DNA from: Candidatus Omnitrophota bacterium
GTDB taxonomy: Bacteria; Omnitrophota; Koll11; Gygaellales; Profunditerraquicolaceae
DNA: 14,524 bases
NCBI GenBank assembly: GCA_028719045.1
Contig: JAQULD010000032.1
Span: 1 to 14,524 of the forward strand
Direction: 5' to 3'
Shown here: positions 1 to 7,113 of the stretch, piece by piece
Layout of the letters: every line of letters begins with the position of its first letter
How positions within the stretch are numbered: position 1 is the stretch's first letter
Notes under the pieces: model-generated
Seen by the model: only the letters and a program-made list of their open reading frames with translations
What the model was told of the DNA's origin: nothing
The model's database searches: none
Position numbers and translations under genes: made by a program

Positions 1-264
1 AGAGGGGCCGATTATATAGGTATAGGGCCTGTCTTTGCCACCCCTACGAAACCGGAATACAAACAGGTAGGGCTTGAATTATTGGCAGCCTGCGGGAAAA
101 AAATAAAGATCCCGTATTTTGCGATCGGCGGGATAAACCAGGCAAACCTTGACCGGGTAATTTCTTCCGGGGCAAAAAGGGCAGCGGTTTGCAGGGCGAT
201 AATAAAAGCAAAAAACATCAGGAAAACAGTTAAAGAATTTAACTTAAGGCTTAATCCGTTTTAA
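1..264 (+). CDS. thiE: Thiamine phosphate synthase, C-terminal part
   Basis: ThiE joins HMP pyrophosphate to the thiazole phosphate to form thiamin phosphate in the cytoplasm. The frame is open from base 1, so the N-terminal half lies outside the window; 87 residues remain before the TAA stop. Visible family motifs are GADYIGIGPVFATPTK at the beginning, which is the phosphate-binding loop with the conserved TxTK-like end, and FAIGGIN about 40 residues later, the last beta strand of the TIM barrel. The end of the protein is short and basic, as usual. thiC follows after 18 bases, giving a thiamin operon in the order thiE-thiC. The upstream region, where a TPP riboswitch might be, is not included. 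Confidence 0.9.
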   Translation, partial: RGADYIGIGPVFATPTKPEYKQVGLELLAACGKKIKIPYFAIGGINQANLDRVISSGAKRAAVCRAIIKAKNIRKTVKEFNLRLNPF

Positions 265-282
265 TTTTACGCTATCTTTAAC

Positions 283-1560
283 ATGACTCAGTTAGAATAC
301 GCCAAAAACAACCGCCTTACGCCGTTAATGAAAAAGATCGCTTCTATCGAAGGGATCTCCGCTTTAAGCCTGATGCAATCAATAAAAAGCGGGAAAACGG
401 TTTTACCCCTCAATAAAAATCACGCCATAAGCAAACCCTGCGGCATCGGATCAGGATTATCCACAAAAGTAAACGCCAATATCGGGACTTCGCCGGACAA
501 AGCGGAAGTAAAGGACGAATTAAAAAAACTGGCCGTCGCGGTAAAATACGGCACCGACACCGTAATGGACTTGAGTATCGGCGGCGATATCCGCAAGACA
601 CTTAAGAAGATCCTGGAATTTTCTCCGGTACCTGTTGGGACAGTGCCTGTATATGAAATCGCGGTGGGCGCGCAGGATAAATACGGCGATTTCCTTAAAT
701 TCACGGCTGAAGACATGCTTTGCGCGCTGGAATCACAGGCAAAAGCCGGCGTGGATTTTTTTACCATCCACGCGGGAGTAACGCAAAAAAGTCTGTCCGC
801 GTTAAAGAAACACAAAAGGCTCTTAGGAATTGTTTCAAGAGGAGGAGCGATTTTAGCGGCGTGGATGGCAAGAAATAAGCGGGAAAACCCGTTTTACACG
901 CATTTCGATAAGATCCTCGACTTAGCTTACAGATACGATATAACCTTAAGCTTAGGAGACGGGTTAAGGCCCGGCTCGATACTGGATGCTACCGACCCGG
1001 CGCAGATATCGGAATTAAAGACCCTGGGGAAACTTGCGCTGCGCGCCAAGAAAAAAAATGTCCAGGTGATGATAGAAGGCCCGGGCCATGTGCCGTTGGA
1101 CCAGATCGAGAAAAACATACGCCTTGAGAAAAAACTCTGCCAAGGCGCGCCTTTTTACGTCCTGGGACCGCTCGTAACCGACATAGCTGCAGGCTACGAC
1201 CATATTAGCGCCGCGATCGGCGCTACATTAGCGGCGAGCTGCGGCGCTGATTTCCTGTGTTACGTCACCGCGTCCGAACATTTGAGGCACCCGAGCGTCG
1301 AAGACGTGCGGGAAGGCGTCATAGCTTCCAAAATAGCGGCTCACGCGGCGGATATTGTGAAAGGCAACAAAATGGCCATAGACCGGGACCGCAAAATGTC
1401 CCAGGCGCGCAGGAAGCGCGACTGGAAAAAACAGATTGAATTGTCAATCGACCCGGAAAAAGCCAGGGCTTACAGGGCGTCTTCGAAACCTGACCTTTTT
1501 GATGTCTGTACCATGTGCGGAAAATACTGTTCGATCAAACTGATGGAACAGTGCTTATAA
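283..1560 (+). CDS. thiC: Phosphomethylpyrimidine synthase ThiC
   Basis: ThiC is the radical SAM enzyme that rearranges aminoimidazole ribotide into HMP phosphate, the pyrimidine half of thiamin. The 425-residue protein is the short form typical of clostridia and archaea, lacking the long N-terminal extension of proteobacterial ThiC. Conserved segments include MDLSIGGD, GTVPVYE, FFTIHAGV, SRGGAILAAWM, SLGDGLRPG, MIEGPGHVPLDQ and YVLGPLVTDIAAGYDHI. The iron-sulfur ligands are C409, C412 and C416 near the C terminus (Cx2Cx3C). I recall clostridial ThiC having this spacing, whereas the usual bacterial form is Cx2Cx4C. The ATG start gives the expected N terminus, but no Shine-Dalgarno sequence precedes it; it follows thiE by 18 bases and is probably translated through coupling. 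Confidence 0.96.
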   Translation: MTQLEYAKNNRLTPLMKKIASIEGISALSLMQSIKSGKTVLPLNKNHAISKPCGIGSGLSTKVNANIGTSPDKAEVKDELKKLAVAVKYGTDTVMDLSIGGDIRKTLKKILEFSPVPVGTVPVYEIAVGAQDKYGDFLKFTAEDMLCALESQAKAGVDFFTIHAGVTQKSLSALKKHKRLLGIVSRGGAILAAWMARNKRENPFYTHFDKILDLAYRYDITLSLGDGLRPGSILDATDPAQISELKTLGKLALRAKKKNVQVMIEGPGHVPLDQIEKNIRLEKKLCQGAPFYVLGPLVTDIAAGYDHISAAIGATLAASCGADFLCYVTASEHLRHPSVEDVREGVIASKIAAHAADIVKGNKMAIDRDRKMSQARRKRDWKKQIELSIDPEKARAYRASSKPDLFDVCTMCGKYCSIKLMEQCL

Positions 1561-1574
1561 TTTAAGTCAAACTT

Positions 1575-1645
1575 GCGGGTGTAATTCAATGGTAGAATGG
1601 CAGCTTCCCAAGCTGTCTATGGCGGTCCGATTCCGCTCACCCGCT
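1575..1645 (+). tRNA. tRNA-Gly, anticodon CCC
   Basis: I folded this by hand. The acceptor stem is GCGGGTG pairing with CACCCGC (7 of 7). The D stem ATTC/GAAT encloses a 7-base loop with G18-G19. The anticodon stem GCAGC/GCTGT carries the loop TTCCCAA, so the anticodon is CCC at 1607-1609, reading GGG. The variable loop is CTAT and the T stem is GGCGG/CCGCT. The discriminator is T1645, as is usual for bacterial tRNA-Gly, and CCA is not encoded. A15 and T48 form an acceptable Levitt pair. The oddity is the T loop TCCGATT, which has C where nearly all tRNAs have U55. The gene lies 14 bases after thiC and 12 bases before the next start codon, with no own promoter visible. Confidence 0.93.
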
Positions 1646-1657
1646 TTGGAATTGTAA

Positions 1658-2332
1658 ATGAAAAAATATCTTTTCGCTTTTCTTTTCGCCGCTTTGGCTT
1701 TTTCTTTCATCGGATGCGCGACTGTCCCGCCTGTCGCGCCCCCTAAGCCGCCGGTCTCCGGAACACCGGGGACATACCACCGCGTGGAAAAGAAGGAAAC
1801 TCTTTGGAGAATATCCAGGATGTATAACATAGATATTGACGAATTGGCGAAGGTAAACCATATATCCGACGCCACAAGCATAGAGGTCGGCCAGCTTATC
1901 TTTATCCCTCAGGCGCAAAAACCCGCGCCCGTACAGACTGTCTGCGCTTTACCGGGAGAGGAATTTATCTGGCCCCTGAGAGGCAAGGTCATCGGGCAAT
2001 TCGGGCAGAACTACAATGACATGCTCAACAAAGGATTGAACATCCAGCCTTACAGGAGTTTAGACGTTGTCGCCTCACGCAGCGGGAAAGTGGCTTTTTA
2101 TGACGATAATTTCCTTACTTTCGGAAAAACCGTGATCATAGACCACGGTGACGGGTTTTTCACAGTTTACTCGAGGAACTCTGAAGTTTTCGTGAAAGCG
2201 GGGGACCTGGTCCAAAAAGGCAATATCATAGCAAAAGCGGGCCAGGCGGGAAAAGACAAAAATACTTATCTGCATTTCGAAATAAGGAAAGGTTCTTCGG
2301 CGCAAAATCCCTATTTTTACCTGCAACGCTAG
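1658..2332 (+). CDS. LysM/LytM (M23) lipoprotein, NlpD-like, catalytic residues lost
   Basis: The 224-residue protein begins with a lipoprotein signal: basic KK, a hydrophobic core, and a lipobox ending FIGC with the lipidated cysteine at C20. A proline-rich linker follows, then one LysM domain (about 40-84, containing ETLWRISRMYNI and VGQLIFIP) that binds glycan. Residues 102-222 are a LytM/peptidase M23 domain (GKVAFYDD, VIIDHGDGFF, LHFEIRKG, NPYFYL). The zinc-ligand motif HxxxD is replaced by N124 and N128, the first His of HxH by Y204, and the YxH position by R173; only H206 remains. By analogy with NlpD and EnvC it is probably not a hydrolase but an activator or tether for peptidoglycan amidases. 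The start lies 12 bases after the tRNA, without a Shine-Dalgarno sequence. Confidence 0.88.
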   Translation: MKKYLFAFLFAALAFSFIGCATVPPVAPPKPPVSGTPGTYHRVEKKETLWRISRMYNIDIDELAKVNHISDATSIEVGQLIFIPQAQKPAPVQTVCALPGEEFIWPLRGKVIGQFGQNYNDMLNKGLNIQPYRSLDVVASRSGKVAFYDDNFLTFGKTVIIDHGDGFFTVYSRNSEVFVKAGDLVQKGNIIAKAGQAGKDKNTYLHFEIRKGSSAQNPYFYLQR

Positions 2333-2340
2333 GATAAATA

Positions 2341-3945
2341 ATGGAATCGCATACCGCAAAAGACATATTTTTCGGCCGTAAGGCGTACCTCGAAGTCCTG
2401 GAGAAACGCATCCTGGCTTTAAAAGACGGCTACCGCCAGAATATCGCGATCATCGGGGACGAACTCGTGGGAAAGACTTCCATTGTCTTTAACTTCCTTA
2501 ATAACTTTTACGATAACCGTTTTATCATGCTGTACCTGGAAGCCCGCCCAGAATCCGTAGCTTCATTCGGTAAAAGGTTCATAGCGGTATTACTCTACAA
2601 TTTTTTAAACAACGGCGGGGTAAACACGAAGGAAGACCTGGAGTTTCTGGTCAACAAAGCCGAGACCTATATCCCTAAAACTGTGGGAAAAATAAAGGCG
2701 CTTCTTGCGGACCTGGACAAAAAAAAGAAAGAGAATATTTTCGCGGAGCTCCTGTCGCTGTGCGAAACCATACATGAAGAAACGCAAAAATTCTGCGTGG
2801 TAATATTCGACGAATTTCATAACCTGGAAAGCCTGGGGCTGAAAAAGCTCTACGCCGAATGGTCAAAGACCCTCATCTCACAGAAAAACACCCTTTACAT
2901 CATCATAAGCTCTTTTAAATTCAAGGCGTCAAATATCCTTTCCAGGGAATTAAGCCTTTTGTTCGGCAATTTCGAAGTGATCAATGTGGAGCCGTTCGAC
3001 ATAAGGGCTACCGAAGGATACCTGGAATATACCGGCTGCGTTTCAAATATAAACGGCGCTTTAAAAGATTTCATCGTCCATTTTACCGGCGGCTATCCGT
3101 TCTACCTGCAGGTGCTCGCTGACTGCCTCCTGAAATCGCCTGAACCTGACCTGTTGGATATACTGGAAAACCTGCTTTTCGAACCCTCCGGGATATTAAA
3201 CCAGCGTTTTTCCAATTGCCTTAAGCGTTTCCAGGAAACCCCGCAGGACCAGCAATACGTGGAGGTCCTTTACCTTATCTCGGAAGGCCACAACAAAACC
3301 AAAGACCTCGCCCACATCCTGCGTAAGAATAAAAAAGAACTCGACCTGAAAGTCAATAAACTCCTGGAGATGGATGCCGTCAGCCGCAGCGGAGACTTCC
3401 TGAAAATAAACGACCGGATATTCAGTTTCTGGCTCAAATTCGTTTATCAAGGCAAATTAAATTCCCTTACTTTCGACGCCAAGAACCAAAAAGCGCTTTT
3501 CAGGCAGAAGATAGAGGCCATGATCCGCGAATTCATCCTGAGCGCGAAAAAACCGATCATTGAGAGGATGTCTGAGCTGCTCCATCTTTTCGGAGACGAC
3601 CAGATCCAGATAGAACGCAAAAAACTTAAACTTAACCATTTCCGGGAAATAAAATCCCTTGAATTCGGATCAAGCAGCATAAAAGAAGGGCTGATCTGCC
3701 GCTCCACTGACAGCCTCTGGATAATCGCCCTGAAACACGATATGCTGACGGAAGAAGATATAACGGAATTCTCCAGGGAATGCAAGAAATACCGCCACAA
3801 ACTGCAGAAGAGAATAATCGTTACGCTGCGCGATATTGACGCCAACAGCCGCTTGAAGGCGATCCAGGAAAAAATAACCACCTGGGACATAAACAACGTA
3901 AACCAGATGCTGGACCTTTTCGCCAAGCCCAGGATCATAGCTTAG
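2341..3945 (+). CDS. Archaeal-type AAA/STAND ATPase with winged helix
   Basis: The 534-residue protein resembles the archaeal ATPase (Pfam ATPase_2/DUF234-type) family. Walker A is GDELVGKTS (39-47), Walker B is VVIFDE (153-158), and a probable sensor is the IIISS strand (187-191). A winged-helix region follows (about 300-370), ending in DRIFSFWLKFVYQ, a signature segment of these proteins. The C-terminal 150 residues are charged; the strands around LWIIALKH (459-466) and RIIVTL (491-496) could be a decayed PD-(D/E)xK nuclease-like fold, but an acidic residue before LK is missing. The function is unknown; related proteins are thought to be NTP-driven switches. AGGA lies 6 bases before the ATG. 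The gene is followed 6 bases later by a phosphodiesterase gene. The product is inferred to be cytoplasmic since no signal or membrane segment is seen. Confidence 0.82.
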   Translation: MESHTAKDIFFGRKAYLEVLEKRILALKDGYRQNIAIIGDELVGKTSIVFNFLNNFYDNRFIMLYLEARPESVASFGKRFIAVLLYNFLNNGGVNTKEDLEFLVNKAETYIPKTVGKIKALLADLDKKKKENIFAELLSLCETIHEETQKFCVVIFDEFHNLESLGLKKLYAEWSKTLISQKNTLYIIISSFKFKASNILSRELSLLFGNFEVINVEPFDIRATEGYLEYTGCVSNINGALKDFIVHFTGGYPFYLQVLADCLLKSPEPDLLDILENLLFEPSGILNQRFSNCLKRFQETPQDQQYVEVLYLISEGHNKTKDLAHILRKNKKELDLKVNKLLEMDAVSRSGDFLKINDRIFSFWLKFVYQGKLNSLTFDAKNQKALFRQKIEAMIREFILSAKKPIIERMSELLHLFGDDQIQIERKKLKLNHFREIKSLEFGSSSIKEGLICRSTDSLWIIALKHDMLTEEDITEFSRECKKYRHKLQKRIIVTLRDIDANSRLKAIQEKITTWDINNVNQMLDLFAKPRIIA

Positions 3946-3951
3946 GTCTTT

Positions 3952-4449
3952 ATGAAAATTTCTGTCATATCGGATACGCATATACCTGAACGCGCCAAGG
4001 AAATACCCTCAGAAATAATGGGAGCGCTTAAGGGGTCGGACATGATCATCCACGCCGGAGACCTGGTGGACTTATCGGTCCTTGCCCAATTAAAAACCAT
4101 ATGCGGCAATGTAAAAGCTGTATGGGGCAATATGGACCCTCAGGAAGTAAGAAAGAAGCTGCCCGAAAAAGAGCTGATAAAAATAGGCAGCCACAAGATA
4201 GGCGTTATGCACGGGTACGGCCCCGCGGAAAGGCTTTTGGATACGGTAAGCGCGGCTTTTAAAGGCGACGGCGCGGATATCATCATATTCGGCCATTCCC
4301 ACCAGAGCCTGAACAAAAAGAAAGACGGTATACTTTTCCTTAATCCCGGGAGCCTGACCGACACGATATTATCCAAATACAACTCTTACGGGGTACTGGA
4401 AATAGACGAAAAGAGCCAAAAAGTGGAAGCGAAAATAATCAAACTTTAG
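3952..4449 (+). CDS. YfcE/MJ0936-type metallophosphoesterase
   Basis: A 165-residue calcineurin-like phosphodiesterase that hydrolyses phosphodiester bonds with two metal ions. All ligand motifs are present: DTH (D8, H10), HAGD (D37), WGNMD (N60), MHG (H87) and GHSH (H115, H117). Length and motif order fit the compact MJ0936/YfcE family (TIGR00040). The natural substrate of such proteins is mostly unknown; artificial diesters and, in some members, cyclic nucleotides are cleaved. The start codon is 6 bases after the stop of the AAA ATPase gene, with a weak AGGT upstream. It is the first of four consecutive phosphoester-cleaving enzymes. Probably cytoplasmic. Confidence 0.93.
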   Translation: MKISVISDTHIPERAKEIPSEIMGALKGSDMIIHAGDLVDLSVLAQLKTICGNVKAVWGNMDPQEVRKKLPEKELIKIGSHKIGVMHGYGPAERLLDTVSAAFKGDGADIIIFGHSHQSLNKKKDGILFLNPGSLTDTILSKYNSYGVLEIDEKSQKVEAKIIKL

Positions 4450-4461
4450 GAAAACTTATTT

Positions 4462-4941
4462 ATGGATAAACTCTGGGCGCCGTGGAGAATAAAATATTTA
4501 AGGGCAAAGAAGGATAAAAAATGCATCTTTTGCAATAATGAACGGGGTTTCGCGGATAAAAACCTCATTTTTAAAACCAAACTTTCCCGCTGCGTCTTGA
4601 ATATTTTTCCTTATAATAACGGCCATCTCATGGTCGCGCCCGCCAGGCATACCGGGGACATATCGCTTTTAAAAGAGGAGGAAGCCCTGGACCTGCTCAA
4701 AGCTGTAAACCGGGCGAAGAAGCTGTTGGACAAGGTGTTAAAACCCCACGGCTATAATATAGGCATAAATATCTCTGAATCCGCGGGGGCCGGCATTCCC
4801 GGGCATCTCCATGTGCATATCGTGCCGCGCTGGAAAGGGGATACTAATTTTATGCCGGTTATCTACAATACAAAAATATTATCGCAGTCGCTTTCAGAAC
4901 TGCAAAAACAACTTAAAAATGCTGACTCAGCCTCAAATTAA
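4462..4941 (+). CDS. HIT-family nucleotide hydrolase/phosphorylase
   Basis: A 159-residue histidine-triad protein. The triad is H115-L-H117-V-H119 followed by IVPRW, where H117 is expected to form the nucleotidyl-histidine intermediate. The N-terminal LWAPWRIKYL and the CIFC pair (C21, C24), which with H63 and H115 can bind zinc, mark the branch that includes mycobacterial Ap4A phosphorylase and many bacterial HIT proteins. FPYNNGHLMVAP (49-60) is the conserved nucleotide-binding region. It is likely to act on dinucleoside polyphosphates or nucleoside phosphoramidates in the cytoplasm. TTAGGA precedes the ATG at a usable distance. Its last 23 bases overlap the start of the downstream dNTPase gene. 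Confidence 0.92.
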   Translation: MDKLWAPWRIKYLRAKKDKKCIFCNNERGFADKNLIFKTKLSRCVLNIFPYNNGHLMVAPARHTGDISLLKEEEALDLLKAVNRAKKLLDKVLKPHGYNIGINISESAGAGIPGHLHVHIVPRWKGDTNFMPVIYNTKILSQSLSELQKQLKNADSASN

Positions 4942-6073
4942 GGAATTCGAGGATAAATTTCTTTCGCCCTACGCGATGAAGAGCGCGGACTCAAAGGGCA
5001 GGGTGCATCCTGAAAAGACCCACCCTTACCGCTCGGCCTATCAGCGCGACCGCGACAGGGTAATACATTCAGCCGCTTTCAGAAGGCTGGAGTATAAAAC
5101 CCAGGTTTTTGTAAACCACGAAGGCGATTATTACCGCACCAGGCTCACCCATACGCTGGAAGTGGCGCAGATCGGCAGGACAATCGCTTCCGCTTTAAGA
5201 TTGAACATGGACCTGGTGGAAGCTATCGCGCTTGCCCATGACCTGGGCCACACGCCGTTCGGACATTCCGGAGAGGACGCCCTCAATGAATTGATGGCGA
5301 AAGAAGGCGGGTTTAACCACAACCTGCAGGGCTTAAGAGTCGTAGACCTCCTGGAAGAAAGATACCCCGATTTCCCCGGGCTCAACCTTACCTGGGAAGT
5401 AAGGGAAGGCATCGTAAAACACTCTTCACAATTCGATAAAGCCACGGTAATAAAAGAACTGGCCCCTAATGAGTCGCCTACCCTGGAAACCCAGGTAGCG
5501 GATATAGCCGACGAAATCGCCTATGACAACCACGACCTTGACGACGGGCTGACTTCCGGGCTGCTAAAGGACCAGGACTTAGAGCAGCTTGCGATCTGGG
5601 AAAACATTAATAAGGTAATTTCAAAAAATTATGCTAAAATAGATGAGGAACGGAAGAAATATTTGATCATCCGCTCTCTCATAGACATGCAGGTTACCGA
5701 CCTTATCCGCGAAACGGAAAAAAGGATAAGTTCGCTTAAGCTCAAGAATTACCTTGACGTAAAAAAAGCGGGTAAAAAAATAGTCGGCTTTAGCAGGGAA
5801 ATGCAGGAAATGCGTAAACCCCTGCGCGGGCTTTTGATCGAAAAACTTTATCATCATTACAGGGTCACCCGCATGAGCAACAAAGCAAAACGTTTCATCC
5901 ACGAATTATTCGACCTTTATGTGGAAATACCCACGGCATTACCGCCGCAGATACAAAAAAGGATACCCACGTACGGCAAAAGAAGAGTTGTCTGCGATTA
6001 TATCGCAGGCATGACAGACAGGTATGCACTAGATGAATACAAAAAATTATTTGACCCCTACGAAAAAGTATAA
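4919..6073 (+). CDS. dgt: Deoxyguanosinetriphosphate triphosphohydrolase-like HD protein
   Basis: The 384-residue enzyme removes the triphosphate from dNTPs, limiting the dNTP pool. HD-domain ligands are H78 (in RLTHTLEVAQIGR), H107-D108 (LAHDLGHTPFGH) and D198 (DIADEIAYDNHD). QRDRDRVIHSAAFRRLEYKTQV (42-63) is the family signature. I chose the ATG at 4919 because the conserved LSPYAMKSADSKGR begins at residue 15 and needs this start. The reading frame is open further upstream to 4811, but that would lie within the HIT gene and adds nothing conserved. The gene overlaps the HIT gene by 23 bases and the HD-GYP gene by up to 41 bases, which suggests translational coupling. No Shine-Dalgarno sequence is seen. 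Some dNTPases of this family act against phage, but nothing here shows that role. Confidence 0.94.
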   Translation: MLTQPQIKEFEDKFLSPYAMKSADSKGRVHPEKTHPYRSAYQRDRDRVIHSAAFRRLEYKTQVFVNHEGDYYRTRLTHTLEVAQIGRTIASALRLNMDLVEAIALAHDLGHTPFGHSGEDALNELMAKEGGFNHNLQGLRVVDLLEERYPDFPGLNLTWEVREGIVKHSSQFDKATVIKELAPNESPTLETQVADIADEIAYDNHDLDDGLTSGLLKDQDLEQLAIWENINKVISKNYAKIDEERKKYLIIRSLIDMQVTDLIRETEKRISSLKLKNYLDVKKAGKKIVGFSREMQEMRKPLRGLLIEKLYHHYRVTRMSNKAKRFIHELFDLYVEIPTALPPQIQKRIPTYGKRRVVCDYIAGMTDRYALDEYKKLFDPYEKV

Positions 6074-7094
6074 AACATTAATTTCCTCCATACACAGCAT
6101 TTACCGGCTGGTCAACTCCACTTTTGAATTAAAGGACCTTGTCTGCCGGCTCTCCAGGCTCATCTGCCAGATGTTGAATGCCCGCTACTGCTCGATCGTG
6201 ATACTGGACTCCTCCAAGCAATTCTCGACCTTAAAATGCACCGTAGTCGACAAACAGAAATTCGTCATCGACAAAAAACAAAAGATCGCCAACCGCCTGG
6301 AAAAAAGGGTCATAAAGACGTTTGCCACCATTAGAAACGAGCATCTCATGGCGCTGCCGCTTGTTTCGGAAGACATCATGGGAATTATCATCATAAAACG
6401 CGACAAAACCAAACGCGTTTTCGAAAGGCACGAACAGGAAATACTTATGACCCTGCTTGAGCAGGCGATGATAGGCATCAAGAACCTCCAGCTTTACGAG
6501 GAACAGCAGAAAATAATATTCGGCTCCATAAAATCGCTTGTCACATTACTGGATAAGCGGGTCCCGCAGGAATACACGCATTCCCCTTATTTCGGCAGGC
6601 TGGTCAGGACGATCGCGCAGGAAATGCAGCTCGACGAAAAACAAGTGGAAAGTATAGAATACGCGAGCCTCTTGCATGACGCGGGAAAAGCCGATATACC
6701 GATTGAGATCCTCACCAAAACCACAAAACTCACCGCCCATGAGATCAATATCATCAAGCGCCATCCGGTAAAGGGAGTGCAGATATTAAGGCATTTCCAG
6801 ATACTAAAACCCGTAATACCGATCATAATGCACCATCATGAAAAATATGACGGCACGGGATATCCTTCAAGATTAAAAAAAGGCCAGATCCCCCTTGGCG
6901 CCCGCATCATGGCGGTAGCGGACGCTTTCGAAGCCATGGTATATGGAAGGCCTTACCGGGAGAGGGTGGATATAGATTTCGCCGTCAAAGAGATAAAAAA
7001 GAAAAGCGGCTCGCAGTTCGACCCGAGGGTAGTCGACGCGTTTTTAAAAATAATCAATAACACGCGTAAAAAATACTTGCATCTGAAGAAGTAA
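6033..7094 (+). CDS. GAF-HD-GYP protein, probable cyclic-di-GMP phosphodiesterase
   Basis: A 353-residue protein with an N-terminal GAF domain (about 18-155) that probably senses a small ligand, then an HD-GYP domain (about 163-345). The metal and substrate motifs are intact: H183, H215-D216 in LLHDAGK, H244 in KRHPVKG, HHHE (267-270), DGTGYP (273-278) and D297 in AVADAF. HD-GYP enzymes hydrolyse cyclic-di-GMP to pGpG or GMP, and some act on cGAMP. No membrane segment is present, so the protein is predicted to be cytosolic. The ATG start overlaps dgt by 41 bases, with AGG 12 bases upstream. A TTG at 6051 is an alternative start that would shorten the overlap to 23 bases. Two PilZ genes downstream in the window would be plausible receivers of the same signal. 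Confidence 0.93.
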   Translation: MNTKNYLTPTKKYKTLISSIHSIYRLVNSTFELKDLVCRLSRLICQMLNARYCSIVILDSSKQFSTLKCTVVDKQKFVIDKKQKIANRLEKRVIKTFATIRNEHLMALPLVSEDIMGIIIIKRDKTKRVFERHEQEILMTLLEQAMIGIKNLQLYEEQQKIIFGSIKSLVTLLDKRVPQEYTHSPYFGRLVRTIAQEMQLDEKQVESIEYASLLHDAGKADIPIEILTKTTKLTAHEINIIKRHPVKGVQILRHFQILKPVIPIIMHHHEKYDGTGYPSRLKKGQIPLGARIMAVADAFEAMVYGRPYRERVDIDFAVKEIKKKSGSQFDPRVVDAFLKIINNTRKKYLHLKK

Positions 7095-7106
7095 GCAAGA
7101 TATAAT
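7077..7106 (+). promoter_or_regulatory. Possible weak promoter before the SPOR gene
   Basis: A perfect -10 box TATAAT lies at 7101-7106. The best -35 candidate is TTGCAT at 7077-7082, 18 bases upstream, and matches the consensus at only three positions. A transcript would begin almost at the ATG at 7114 and be nearly leaderless. The region is AT-rich, so chance is a real alternative. Confidence 0.3.
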
Positions 7107-7113
7107 AATTATT

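Noticed and set aside
264..283. TPP riboswitch before thiC
   Set aside because: The thiE-thiC gap is only 18 bases and none of the riboswitch core motifs is present; any such element would be upstream of the window.
1657..1918. Minus-strand frames across the tRNA and lipoprotein start
   Set aside because: They run antisense to the tRNA and the signal peptide of a well-supported lipoprotein and have no family resemblance.
4811..4918. A longer start for the dNTPase gene at 4811
   Set aside because: It would lie within the HIT gene and adds 36 residues without family resemblance; the conserved N-terminal segment fits the ATG at 4919.
2341..7094. Antiphage defence island (AAA/STAND ATPase plus Dgt-like dNTPase and nucleotide hydrolases)
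   Set aside because: Dgt, HIT and YfcE proteins are ordinary housekeeping families, no effector or mobile-element signs are seen, and the base composition looks like that of the flanking genes.
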